Positions 26,738 through 34,857 of a stretch of 56,079 bases of DNA are shown in pieces. The DNA comes from Gemmatimonadota bacterium (GTDB lineage: Bacteria; Gemmatimonadota; Gemmatimonadetes; Gemmatimonadales; GWC2-71-9): the NCBI GenBank assembly GCA_022566515.1, contig JADFIT010000006.1, forward strand, positions 1 through 56,079, given 5' to 3'. Each line of letters starts with the position of its first letter. Position 1 is the stretch's first letter. The notes below the pieces were generated by a model, which saw only the letters and a program-made list of their open reading frames with translations, did not search any database and was not told the DNA's origin. The position numbers and the translations under genes were made by a program.

Positions 26738-27557
26738 AGTCGAGACCATCGTCAGGGATCTCGCCCCGCTGCTATGCGGGCGGCCTCTCAGAAACCCTCA
26801 GCTGTTCAAGAACGACGTGCTCCGCGGCGTGTCTGCGCGGAAACTCCTACGGATTCTTCGGAACAACCGCATAGCCGATGTGACCCGGCGGGCCAAGCAT
26901 GTGGTGATCCTCCTCGCCAGTGGTGAACGTATGGTCATCCAACCGCGCATGACCGGATCGTTGATCGTTTACGACCGTCGCTTGCGCGCTGATGAGCAGC
27001 GCTACGTGGTGCTGCGGGCCGGCCTCGGGAACGGACAGCTGTTGGTATATAGCGACGTGCGTCGGCTGGGCACGATCTCGTTGTTGGACGAAAGAGCCTG
27101 GCAGACCTATACTGCCGCTATCGGTCCCGAACCCCTGGCCGACGAATTCGACAGCCGTCATTTCATCCAGCGGCTGTCGGGCACCAGACAGGCGATCAAG
27201 AAGGCTCTCATGGATCAGCGCCGACTTGCCGGCGTCGGGAATATCTACGCCAACGAAGCGCTGTTCCGCGCCGGGATCGACCCTTCCCGACCGGCCAATC
27301 GTCTCTCTAGTGATGACTTCCGCAGGCTGTACCGAACAGTGAGACATGTGCTGCGCCAGGCAGTTCGCGCCGGCGGCACGACGATCCGCGACTACCGCAA
27401 CGGCAGGGGCGGCAGCGGATCGTACCAGCACACGCTCCTCGTGTACGGGCGCGGCGGCAAGCCCTGCCCTCGTTGCCGCACCACTCTCGCAACCACGCAC
27501 GCGATTGACGGGCGCGCCACCACCTTTTGCTGGCGCTGCCAGGCCATGTCTCGGTAA
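26721..27557 (+). CDS. mutM: Formamidopyrimidine-DNA glycosylase
   Basis: Base-excision repair bifunctional glycosylase/AP lyase removing 8-oxoguanine and related lesions. The essential N-terminal PELPEVETI (with Pro2 nucleophile and Glu3) follows a GTG start. The helix-two-turn-helix region (LAGVGNIYANEALFRAGI) and the C-terminal zinc finger (CPRC...CWRC) are intact. 278 residues is normal. It overlaps the end of purD and is followed 43 bases later by a UvrC-like nuclease, giving a small DNA-repair pair. Confidence 0.95.
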   Translation: MPELPEVETIVRDLAPLLCGRPLRNPQLFKNDVLRGVSARKLLRILRNNRIADVTRRAKHVVILLASGERMVIQPRMTGSLIVYDRRLRADEQRYVVLRAGLGNGQLLVYSDVRRLGTISLLDERAWQTYTAAIGPEPLADEFDSRHFIQRLSGTRQAIKKALMDQRRLAGVGNIYANEALFRAGIDPSRPANRLSSDDFRRLYRTVRHVLRQAVRAGGTTIRDYRNGRGGSGSYQHTLLVYGRGGKPCPRCRTTLATTHAIDGRATTFCWRCQAMSR

Positions 27558-27600
27558 GGTGAACGCGCGTTCATCTATCGAGTCGTCGATCCCCGCCTCA

Positions 27601-28686
27601 ATGCCTGCGCTAGCGCTTCCCAACGCCGATCTCGACTGGTTGCGGCGGCGCGTGCACAACTTCGCCGAGGATCGACCGGGCGTGTATCGCATGTTGAGCC
27701 ATGGTGGACAGGTGATTTATGTTGGGAAGGCCAAGACGGTGCGGACGCGCCTCCTCTCGTATTTCCGCGCTCGGTACCCGGAGGACAAAGCCGCCAGAAT
27801 CTTGCACGCGGCAGCGGATATTCAGTGGAGGTATGTGTCGTCCGAATTCGGAGCGTACCTCGCTGAGTTGCGGGACATCAAGCGGCACCGACCGGTTTTC
27901 AACGTGCGCATGAACCGCACGCGCCGGGCCGTGTTGATCAAAGTGAGTGGCGGGCCGGCGCCCAAACTGCTCGTGGGGTCCCGGCCGGGTGCGGGAGACG
28001 TTCGTCATTACGGGCCCTTCACCAGCGCCGAACGAGTGCGCGCCGGCGTCAAGGTTCTCAACGATCTTCTCGGTTTGCGCGACTGCGCTCTCTCGATGCC
28101 GGTCAATTTCGCCGAGCAGGGGGATTTGTTTCGGCTGCACCAGCGTGCGGCGTGCATGCGATTCGATTTCGGAACCTGCAGCGGACCCTGTGCCGGGCTG
28201 GTCAGCGAGAGCGAGTACCGCACGCAGATGGCGACCACGATAGACTTTCTGGAGGGCCGCCGTCTCACTCCCTTGGACCGTGTGGTCGCAGAGATGCAGG
28301 CGGCCAGCGAAGCACGGCAGTTCGAACGCGCTGCGTGGTGGCGAGACCGTTTCGACGCCCTAGAGTGGCTGCTGCGAGCATCCACGCAGGCGCGCAATGC
28401 CATAGAATCGCTGAGCTTCGTGTACCACGACCCGGGGTCGCATGGCGACGACCGCGTTTACCTTATTCGACGCGCGACGGTGCGCGCGGTGGCTCCCGCC
28501 CCCACGACACCGATCGAGCGTGAGGCATTCCGCGCAGTGGTCGCGGAACATCGGACCGGGGAACCCAGCGATGTTCCTTTGCCCGTGTCGGACATGGACG
28601 AGATGCTCCTCTTGTTGCGGTGGTTCAAGACTCACCCGAGCGCGATGCGCCGGACCGTACCTCTTTCCGAGTGGTCAGCCAAGTGA
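27601..28686 (+). CDS. Short UvrC-like GIY-YIG nuclease
   Basis: Protein of 361 residues resembling the N-terminal half of UvrC. The GIY-YIG domain (about 25-105) has GVYRML...VIYVGKAKTVRTRL and the conserved Glu and Asn further on. A cysteine-containing mid region (CMRFDFGTCSGPCAG) and a UVR motif (about 235-270) follow, as in UvrC. The protein stops before the RNase H-like second nuclease and the HhH DNA-binding domains. It could be a Cho-like alternative incision enzyme making only the 3' cut. The ATG at 27601 is preferred; a GTG at 27559 is in frame and would add 14 residues. It follows mutM on the same strand. Confidence 0.8.
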   Translation: MPALALPNADLDWLRRRVHNFAEDRPGVYRMLSHGGQVIYVGKAKTVRTRLLSYFRARYPEDKAARILHAAADIQWRYVSSEFGAYLAELRDIKRHRPVFNVRMNRTRRAVLIKVSGGPAPKLLVGSRPGAGDVRHYGPFTSAERVRAGVKVLNDLLGLRDCALSMPVNFAEQGDLFRLHQRAACMRFDFGTCSGPCAGLVSESEYRTQMATTIDFLEGRRLTPLDRVVAEMQAASEARQFERAAWWRDRFDALEWLLRASTQARNAIESLSFVYHDPGSHGDDRVYLIRRATVRAVAPAPTTPIEREAFRAVVAEHRTGEPSDVPLPVSDMDEMLLLLRWFKTHPSAMRRTVPLSEWSAK

Positions 28687-28745
28687 CCACGGCAGCCTGA
28701 ACAGATGACACAAAACTCCAAACTGTTGCCACACCTCGAGGCACG

Positions 28746-29720
28746 ATGCTGACAGCGTTCGTCCAACTCGGCGCCGGTTTCATCATCCTGGCAACCGGCG
28801 GGCATTACATCGTGCGCGGCGCTGTGTCGATCGCCTTTTTGGCCAAGATCTCCACGGCAGTCGTGGGCCTTACCGTAGTTGCCTTCGGCACGAGCCTTCC
28901 GGAGCTTGCCGTGAGCGTCAACGCCGCGGCGGCAGGATCGACTGCCATAGCGTACGCCAACGTCGTGGGTTCCAACATCTTCAACATCGCCGTCATTCTC
29001 GCGGGGGCCGCCCTGGTGAAGCCGGTCTTGATCTCCCGCAATACGCGGCTGCTGGAGCATCCCGGCATGTTCGCGGTGTTGGTGCTGTTCCTGTTCATGG
29101 CCCGGGACGGATTGATGAGCCGGATCGACGGGGCAGTGCTGCTCTTCGGGCTCGTATTGTTCATCGTGCTAACCGTCCTGCACACCCGGGCAGCCGGGCC
29201 GGCGGACCACTCCTCCCGCAAGGCGGAGATCGAGGGCCTGCATCCCGACGGTGGCAACCGCGGTCGCGCTTGGGGTCTCGGCATCGCATACGTGGTCGCC
29301 GGGATCGTCGGGTTGTGGATCGGTGCTGAATTCCTGGTAAAGGGTGCGGTGACCATCGCGAAATCGATGGGAGTCTCCGAACGCGTCATCGGCCTCACCA
29401 TCATCGCCATGGGAACGAGCTTGCCGGAGCTGGTCACTTCCATCGTAGCCGCCCGGCGCGGTGAGCATGAAATCGCACTGAGCAACTTGATGGGTTCCAA
29501 CCTCTTCAACGTGCTAGCAGTGCTCGGCCTCACCAGCTTCGTGTTCGCAGTTCCGGTGGATCCCCGGGCCATCAGCCTCGACAACTGGGTCATGCTGGGA
29601 TTCGGCGCCGCGCTCTTCCCGATCCTGTGGCTGAGCAAGCATGTCACGAGGGTGCATGGCGCATTACTGCTGGCCGCGTTCGGCGTGTACTTTGTCGTTG
29701 TGTTGGGGGGTGGAGGGTGA
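28746..29720 (+). CDS. Calcium/sodium antiporter (CaCA family, YrbG-like)
   Basis: Inner-membrane cation exchanger of 324 residues with about ten transmembrane segments in two inverted halves. Each half has the alpha-repeat motif: GTSLPELAVSV with GSNIFN, and GTSLPELVTSI with GSNLFN. A charged cytoplasmic loop (about 155-180) separates them. It should exchange Ca2+ for Na+ or H+. The C-terminus ends in GGGG, encoded by the G-rich repeat that begins at its stop codon, so the last residues are repeat-influenced. Confidence 0.92.
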   Translation: MLTAFVQLGAGFIILATGGHYIVRGAVSIAFLAKISTAVVGLTVVAFGTSLPELAVSVNAAAAGSTAIAYANVVGSNIFNIAVILAGAALVKPVLISRNTRLLEHPGMFAVLVLFLFMARDGLMSRIDGAVLLFGLVLFIVLTVLHTRAAGPADHSSRKAEIEGLHPDGGNRGRAWGLGIAYVVAGIVGLWIGAEFLVKGAVTIAKSMGVSERVIGLTIIAMGTSLPELVTSIVAARRGEHEIALSNLMGSNLFNVLAVLGLTSFVFAVPVDPRAISLDNWVMLGFGAALFPILWLSKHVTRVHGALLLAAFGVYFVVVLGGGG

Positions 29721-29802
29721 GAGAGGGGAGAGGGGAGAGGGGAGAGGGCCACCCAGCCCCACTCCTGTCATGAGGTGGTTGGGCGGGGCCCTCTCCCCTC
29801 TC
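29721..29802. repeat. G-rich inverted repeat between convergent genes
   Basis: GGGGAGA heptamers (29721-29748) end in GGCC. The arm GAGAGGGGAGAGGGCC (29735-29750) is perfectly complementary to GGCCCTCTCCCCTCTC (29787-29802), 16 base pairs around a 36-base loop that itself has further complementarity. It starts right after the antiporter stop and overlaps the stop of the convergent phosphoesterase. It may work as a bidirectional terminator. Related to the block at 51954-52050. Confidence 0.85.
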
Positions 29803-30277
29803 ACCCCAACGGCACCAACCTCGCCCTCGGAGGTATTCCCGGCTCCAGCTCCATGATACCGACGGAGGCTGGGATTCCCTTTCTCGGTGCACCTGCGGAA
29901 CCCGGGTTCATCACCGTCACTGTCATGTCCACCAGCTCCAACAGCGGTTGGTGCGTGTGTCCGAACACTATTATCTCGGCTTCCAGAAACGACTTGTGTA
30001 GCGATTGTGGGTTCGGCGTGCCGAACTGATCGCCGTGCGTCACGGTAACGTAGAACCCGTCCAACTCTAGCTTCGCCACTTGCGGGCAGCACTCCCGAAT
30101 CTCGAATCCGTCAACGTTTCCGTACACGGCCGTGACCGGCGCCAACGTTTCCAGTTCTGTCAAGACGTCGGCCTTTCCTACATCGCCTCCGTGAAGGATG
30201 TGGTCTACCTGGCTGAAGATCTCGAACACCGTGTTGGGAAGCCTGCCGTGCGTGTCGGAGATGATGCCGAGGCGCAT
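29801..30277 (-). CDS. YfcE/MJ0936-type metallophosphoesterase
   Basis: Small calcineurin-like phosphodiesterase of 158 residues. Metal ligands are in the usual order: ISDTHG, HGGDVG, GNVDG (in place of the common GNCD), THGDQFG and FGHTHQP. Such enzymes hydrolyse model phosphodiesters and their real substrate is usually unknown. Its start directly abuts the ubiX stop, so it ends the quinone-synthesis operon. The last codons lie in the arm of the G-rich inverted repeat. Confidence 0.9.
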   Translation of the reverse strand: MRLGIISDTHGRLPNTVFEIFSQVDHILHGGDVGKADVLTELETLAPVTAVYGNVDGFEIRECCPQVAKLELDGFYVTVTHGDQFGTPNPQSLHKSFLEAEIIVFGHTHQPLLELVDMTVTVMNPGSAGAPRKGIPASVGIMELEPGIPPRARLVPLG

Positions 30278-30865
30278 CTATTCACCGCTGCGCCAGCGGG
30301 TCACGAACGTCAAGTCGAGCTTCATGTGGTCAACGACACGCTGAACGATGAAATCCACGAGCTGGCCCACTTCAGTCGGCCGGTGATAAAAGCCAGGGGC
30401 AGCCGGGAGCACGGTAGCGCCGGCTTCGGCGACAGTCGTGAGGTTGCGGAGGTGTATCAGGGAAAGGGGAGTCTCGCGAGGCACGAGAATCAGCGGCCGG
30501 CGTTCCTTGAGGGCTACGTCAGCCGCACGTTCGACAAGCGAACGGCTGGTTCCACCGGCGACTGCTGCCACAGTCCCCATCGAGCAGGGGCAAATGACCA
30601 TGCCCGCACTCTCTGCCGAACCAGAAGCCGGGGTCGCGCCGCGCTCATCGTCTGCGAAGACGACGACGTTGGGCCACTTCCCTCCTGTGGCGGCTTGGAG
30701 TTCCGCTTCTGAGCCGATGCCTGCCTCGACATCGAGGAGCCGCCACCCGTGCTGCGACACGATGAGTTGAACCGGAATTTGATGAGCGACGAGAACGTCA
30801 AGCAGACGAACCGCATATGGCGCACCAGACGCACCTGTAATTGCCAGAACCCAAGGTCGTGTCAA
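30278..30865 (-). CDS. ubiX: Flavin prenyltransferase UbiX
   Basis: Makes prenylated FMN, the cofactor of UbiD-type decarboxylases. The N-terminal ITGASGAPYAVRLL matches the FMN-binding loop, with CPCSMGTVAAVAGGTS and the LVPRETPLS motif further on. 195 residues is typical. The start is a TTG that overlaps the stop of the upstream small gene (TTGA), a weak start probably served by translational coupling. A UbiD homologue encoded in the same operon is the expected client of its product. Confidence 0.93.
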   Translation of the reverse strand: MTRPWVLAITGASGAPYAVRLLDVLVAHQIPVQLIVSQHGWRLLDVEAGIGSEAELQAATGGKWPNVVVFADDERGATPASGSAESAGMVICPCSMGTVAAVAGGTSRSLVERAADVALKERRPLILVPRETPLSLIHLRNLTTVAEAGATVLPAAPGFYHRPTEVGQLVDFIVQRVVDHMKLDLTFVTRWRSGE

Positions 30866-31080
30866 CGACCTCTCCGATTCGGGGTCGGCGACTTCCTGGG
30901 GTGACGCACCGGCATCCCCGGCGCGGGCTTGCCCGGTATGCCGCCGCTGGGAAAACAGCCCCCTTCCGAATTCGGCTTACGAACCGGCCATGGGATGTGG
31001 GAGGGAGGCTTCGGCAACCCCTTGTCCACCTTCTTTCGCGGAAACGGGCTCTTCCCGCCTGGAACCAAGAACGCGCTCAT
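30862..31080 (-). CDS. Small basic Pro/Gly-rich protein (orf72) in the quinone operon
   Basis: I do not recognise this 72-residue product. Its ATG overlaps the ubiA stop (ATGA) and its stop overlaps the ubiX TTG start (TTGA), so it is linked by 4-base overlaps on both sides. Third codon positions are about three-quarters G or C, as in neighbouring genes. The protein has one cysteine, about 15 prolines and many Lys/Arg, with repeated short PG/PP motifs and no membrane segment. It could be a real small partner protein, or a leader whose translation brings ribosomes to the weak ubiX start. Confidence 0.5.
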   Translation of the reverse strand: MSAFLVPGGKSPFPRKKVDKGLPKPPSHIPWPVRKPNSEGGCFPSGGIPGKPAPGMPVRHPRKSPTPNRRGR

Positions 31081-31955
31081 AACAGTCTATCTCCTAGAGC
31101 TCCGAGAAAAACAATAATGCTCATGACGCCGTTCATCGTAAAGAAGGCCGCATCGAGCCTGCTCAGATCGTTCGGCCGGACGAGTTGGTGTTCCCAGACC
31201 AGAACGGCAGCCGCGATTCCCACACCAACAAGATACACGGGGCCAAAACCCGTCCACAGACCAAACGCCACGAGCGCAACAATGGTGACCCCGTGGAGCG
31301 CTTTCGCGAGCATGATGCTGCGGGCCTTGCCCAGCAAGACCACCGCGCTCTTGAGGCCCTGCTCGCGGTCAAAGCGCTCATCTTGGAGCGCGTAGAACAT
31401 GTCGAAGCCGCCCACCCATGTGATCACCGCGATCGCCATGACTGGAAGCGTCCACCACGGCTCGCTCCAGGCACCGGTCACAGCTATGTAGCCGCCCGCC
31501 GGTGCGATGGCGAGTGAGGCGCCAAGCCAAAGATGTGACCAACTCGTGAAACGCTTGGTGTAGCTATAGGTCAGAATCCACACCAGGGCGAAGGGAGCCA
31601 ACCGGAAACAGAGCGGGTTCAGCAAGGCCGCAGCTCCGATAAACACGGCGCCGGCGGCTATCACTGAAACCACCACTTGCACGACCGTCAGATTCCGATC
31701 GGGAAGTTCGCGGCGTCTGGTTCGCGGGTTGAGTGAATCCATCTTCCGGTCCACGACGCGATTGAATGCCATGGCAGCAAACCGCGCAGCAGTGAACGCT
31801 ACGATCACCAGCAACAATCGGCCCCATGTCACAGAAGCGTGCCACGACCCGTAGACCACACCCAGCAAGGCGAATGGTAAGGCAAACACAGTGTGCGGGA
31901 GCTTTACGAGATTGGCGTAACGAAGGAGCAGCCGAGCCCTTTGCTGATTACTCAC
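31077..31955 (-). CDS. ubiA: UbiA-family polyprenyltransferase
   Basis: Integral membrane prenyltransferase that attaches an isoprenoid chain to an aromatic acid. About nine transmembrane helices are visible across 292 residues. The two Asp-rich active-site motifs are NRVVDRKMD (near 65-73) and DMFYALQDERFD (near 185-196). Given the UbiD/UbiX/UbiE company and no other ubiquinone genes here, it may be the MqnP-type enzyme of the futalosine menaquinone pathway; that assignment is inference. Its start overlaps the ubiD-like stop by 8 bases. Confidence 0.9.
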   Translation of the reverse strand: MSNQQRARLLLRYANLVKLPHTVFALPFALLGVVYGSWHASVTWGRLLLVIVAFTAARFAAMAFNRVVDRKMDSLNPRTRRRELPDRNLTVVQVVVSVIAAGAVFIGAAALLNPLCFRLAPFALVWILTYSYTKRFTSWSHLWLGASLAIAPAGGYIAVTGAWSEPWWTLPVMAIAVITWVGGFDMFYALQDERFDREQGLKSAVVLLGKARSIMLAKALHGVTIVALVAFGLWTGFGPVYLVGVGIAAAVLVWEHQLVRPNDLSRLDAAFFTMNGVMSIIVFLGALGDRLL

Positions 31956-33438
31956 GAGACGTCAACGAGATTCCCAGATCAGACCACATGGTGTCCACCT
32001 GGGCTTTGGTTTCATCATCCATGACTATTTTCGTCGGCCACTCGCGATCAAAGCCCTCCTCTTTCCACTTGGCGGTCGCGTCTATTCCCATCTTCGATCC
32101 ATAGGTAAACGCCCGCGACGAGTGATCCAGCACGTCGATCGGGCCCATGGTGAACCGGGTGTCTCGTTCGGGATCGATGTTGTTCAGCGCCACCCACCAC
32201 GCCTCATCCGGATCGCGAACGTTGACGTCCTTGTCCACTACGACTATCACCTTCGCCAGCGACATGAGCCCCATTCCCCACAGCGCGTTCATCACCTTCC
32301 ACGCTTGGCCTGGATACTGCTTGTCGATACTCACAAAAACGAGGTTGTGAAAGATTCCCGGAGCCGGCATGTGGTAATCGACGATTTCCGGAACGGTGAG
32401 CTGTAGCAACGGAAGAAAGATGCGTTCGGTGGCGTGCCCGAGGTAGAAATCCTCCATGGGCGGACGGCCGACGATGGTGGAGGGATACATCGGGCGTTCT
32501 CGCATTGTGATCGCCGTGACATGCACGGCGGGATAGCGGTCGGCCAACGAGTAGAATCCGGTGTGATCCCCGAACGGTCCCTCCATAACCAATGGCTCGG
32601 CGGGGTCGATGTACCCCTCGATCACCAATTCAGCCTCGGCCGGCACCACGAGATCACTAGTCACCGCCTTGGCGAGCAGTACCGGCTTGCGACGCAGGAA
32701 CCCGGCGAAGATGTATTCGTCGATGTTCGGCGGAAGCGGTGCTGACGCCGAGTAGATGGATGCCGGGTCCCCTCCCAGCGCTATAGCCACGGGCATCCGA
32801 TCTCCCCGGTCCGCCATCTCCCGCCAATGGGCCGCGCCAACCTTGTGGCGCTGCCAATGCATGGCCAAGAGTGCTCTTTCCAACACCTGCACGCGGTACA
32901 TGCCCACGTTGCGAACGCCGGTCGTCGGATCATTGGTGATCACCTGCGGCAGAGTGATGTACGGTCCACCGTCGCCCGGCCAGGACGTCATGATCGGCAG
33001 CCGCGTAACATCGACGTCGGAGCCCTGCACCACCACTTCTTGGCAAGCGGGGGTCCCCCGCACCATCCGGGGCGGAAACTTGGCCACCTCCGCTATCGTC
33101 GGGAACATGGCGATCTTCTCACGCCACCCTTCCGGCACCTTCATTTTCAACAGTTCGGAAATGCGCGCTCCAATAGAATCGAGATCGTCCACACCGAGCG
33201 CGATGCTCATTCGCCGCATCGATCCGAACAGGTTGATCCCAACCGGCATGGCACACGGCGATCCGTCGTGCAAGACTGGTTGCTCGAACAGCAAGGCGGG
33301 TCCGCCACCCGGGCTCTTCATGCAACGATCGGCGACTTCCGACATCACCCGGTCGACGGATATGTGATGCCGGACTCGGGTCAACTCGCCCGCGGCCTCG
33401 AGCTGTGTTACGAATTCACGAAGATTTTCCGCAATCAC
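31948..33438 (-). CDS. UbiD-family decarboxylase
   Basis: Prenylated-FMN-dependent aromatic (de)carboxylase of about 496 residues. Typical features include NLFGSMRRM, the block ITNDPTTGVRNVGMYRVQ, the E-x-R region around GDPASIYSASAPLP, and the active-site acidic segment VMEGPFGDHTGFYS, with VVDKDVNVRD near the end. The likely start is a GTG in a GTGA overlap with the ubiE stop; a TTG at 33453 in the same frame would add 5 residues. It needs the UbiX product made in the same operon. In menaquinone users such homologues decarboxylate prenyl-naphthoate. Confidence 0.9.
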   Translation of the reverse strand: MIAENLREFVTQLEAAGELTRVRHHISVDRVMSEVADRCMKSPGGGPALLFEQPVLHDGSPCAMPVGINLFGSMRRMSIALGVDDLDSIGARISELLKMKVPEGWREKIAMFPTIAEVAKFPPRMVRGTPACQEVVVQGSDVDVTRLPIMTSWPGDGGPYITLPQVITNDPTTGVRNVGMYRVQVLERALLAMHWQRHKVGAAHWREMADRGDRMPVAIALGGDPASIYSASAPLPPNIDEYIFAGFLRRKPVLLAKAVTSDLVVPAEAELVIEGYIDPAEPLVMEGPFGDHTGFYSLADRYPAVHVTAITMRERPMYPSTIVGRPPMEDFYLGHATERIFLPLLQLTVPEIVDYHMPAPGIFHNLVFVSIDKQYPGQAWKVMNALWGMGLMSLAKVIVVVDKDVNVRDPDEAWWVALNNIDPERDTRFTMGPIDVLDHSSRAFTYGSKMGIDATAKWKEEGFDREWPTKIVMDDETKAQVDTMWSDLGISLTSRE

Positions 33439-34163
33439 CTGCGCACACCCCAATGGATCATGGCAATCCCAAAGCTCACCGGTTCGTAACCGACATCGCG
33501 GAATCCCGCCCTCCGGAACACCGCGGCTAGCTGGTCGGCATCGGGAAAATCGAGCACCGAGCTTGGTAGATAGCTATAGGCCGTCGTATGTTTGGACACC
33601 ATCCGCCCGATACGCGGGAGAAGGTGCTGAAAATAGAACAAGTACAGCGGCCTGACGGGCCAACGTCGTGGCGTTGAGAACTCGAGCACTACCAACCTCG
33701 AGCCTGGCTTGAGCACTCTAGCCATCTCCTTCAAGCCGCTGTCGAGACTTGTCAGGTTGCGAACACCGAAACCGACGGTGCACCCGTCGAATTGGGCGTC
33801 CGCAAATGGCAATTCCAGAGCGTCTGCCCCCACAGGCATCACGGCGGCGGCCTTATCACGTCCAAGCTTCAACATGGGGACAACGAAATCGGCTCCTACC
33901 ACCCGGCCCCGGAATTTCGACCGGCGAGCGATGTCGGCGGCAAGGTCGAGGGTGCCGGCGCAAAGATCCAAGAATGTGCCATCCGGGGTGCGTTCCCAGC
34001 CAAGCCGTGACACGGCACGGCGCCTCCACCTCCGATCAACGCTCAGGCTGAGAACTCGGTTGAGGAGATCGTAGCGAGGGGCGATGGCTGTAAACATCTC
34101 CCTCACGTACGATCGTTTTTCGCTGCCGGTAGGAGCGCTATACCGGATTTGCGCCGGCGTCAT
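33435..34163 (-). CDS. ubiE: UbiE/MenG quinone C-methyltransferase
   Basis: SAM-dependent methyltransferase for the last or next-to-last step of menaquinone/ubiquinone synthesis. The family start YVREMFTAIAPRYDLLNRVLS, SAM motif I LDLCAGTLDLA, and the signature GFGVRNLTSLDSGLKEMARVLKPG are present. The ATG at 34163 (MTPAQIRY) was chosen; the frame stays open further upstream to 34286 but that part is unlike the family. 242 residues is typical. First gene of the operon ubiE-ubiD-ubiA-orf72-ubiX-phosphoesterase, divergent from the ECF sigma gene. Confidence 0.93.
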   Translation of the reverse strand: MTPAQIRYSAPTGSEKRSYVREMFTAIAPRYDLLNRVLSLSVDRRWRRRAVSRLGWERTPDGTFLDLCAGTLDLAADIARRSKFRGRVVGADFVVPMLKLGRDKAAAVMPVGADALELPFADAQFDGCTVGFGVRNLTSLDSGLKEMARVLKPGSRLVVLEFSTPRRWPVRPLYLFYFQHLLPRIGRMVSKHTTAYSYLPSSVLDFPDADQLAAVFRRAGFRDVGYEPVSFGIAMIHWGVRR

Positions 34164-34254
34164 AGGCGCGAAAGATACTGATGCGTTTAAACTCACGACA
34201 GGGTGCAAACTGAAACACACCGGAGCGGGCGGGGGTAAACACAAGACCTGACAG

Positions 34255-34857
34255 ATGGGGCTTCCCGACGAGATCTCGACGGCCACCGACCAAGAGGTGG
34301 TGGAGTGGGCACGCCAAGGACACGAGCACGCCTACCGAGAACTCGTGCGTCGCTACCAGCGACCCGTCTTCTCACTGATCTATCGAATGGTGCACGACCG
34401 GGAGCGGGCCGAAGATCTGGCGCAGGAGACGTTCGTCAAGGTCCTGAACGCCCTCGACAGCTACCGACCCCAATACAAGTTCTCCTCTTGGATATTCAAG
34501 ATCGCCAACAACGCCGCCATCGATCGGCTGCGCCGCAAGGAGCTGAACACGCTCTCATTGGACGGCGCGCCGGATGCCGTGACAACCGAGCGCCAGGAGG
34601 GCTCCTCGCTCCAGATCGCTCACAGTGGGGAGAGCCCGTTGCAGGAACTCGAAGCGCGCGAGCTGGGAAGCCAGATCGAAAGAGCGATCTCACAGCTGCG
34701 ACCCGAATACCGTTCGTGCATCATGCTCCGCCACGTGGAGGGGTGCGCGTACGAAGAGATCGCGGAGATACTCGATCTGCCACTCGGCACTGTGAAGACG
34801 TACATTCACCGCGCGCGTTCCGAGTTGCGTGACCTGCTGGAACAAGTACGTGAATGA
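34255..34857 (+). CDS. ECF-type RNA polymerase sigma factor
   Basis: Alternative sigma-70 factor with only regions 2 and 4, 200 residues. Region 2 covers about 25-95, including RAEDLAQETFVKVLNAL and FSSWIFKIANNAAIDRLRR. Region 4 (about 140-195) has LRPEYRSCIMLRHVEGCAYEEIAEILDLPLGTVKTYI in the usual order (a helix-turn-helix). A longer acidic linker sits between. The next gene overlaps by 4 bases (ATGA) and looks like its membrane anti-sigma. Upstream GAAAC and GTAAAC elements near 34210-34240 might form an autoregulated promoter; this is weak. Confidence 0.93.
   Translation: MGLPDEISTATDQEVVEWARQGHEHAYRELVRRYQRPVFSLIYRMVHDRERAEDLAQETFVKVLNALDSYRPQYKFSSWIFKIANNAAIDRLRRKELNTLSLDGAPDAVTTERQEGSSLQIAHSGESPLQELEARELGSQIERAISQLRPEYRSCIMLRHVEGCAYEEIAEILDLPLGTVKTYIHRARSELRDLLEQVRE

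Noticed and set aside
28805-29752. 315-residue minus-strand frame opposite the antiporter
   Set aside because: Antisense to a protein with two complete alpha-repeats; low-complexity Ser/Thr/Pro composition.
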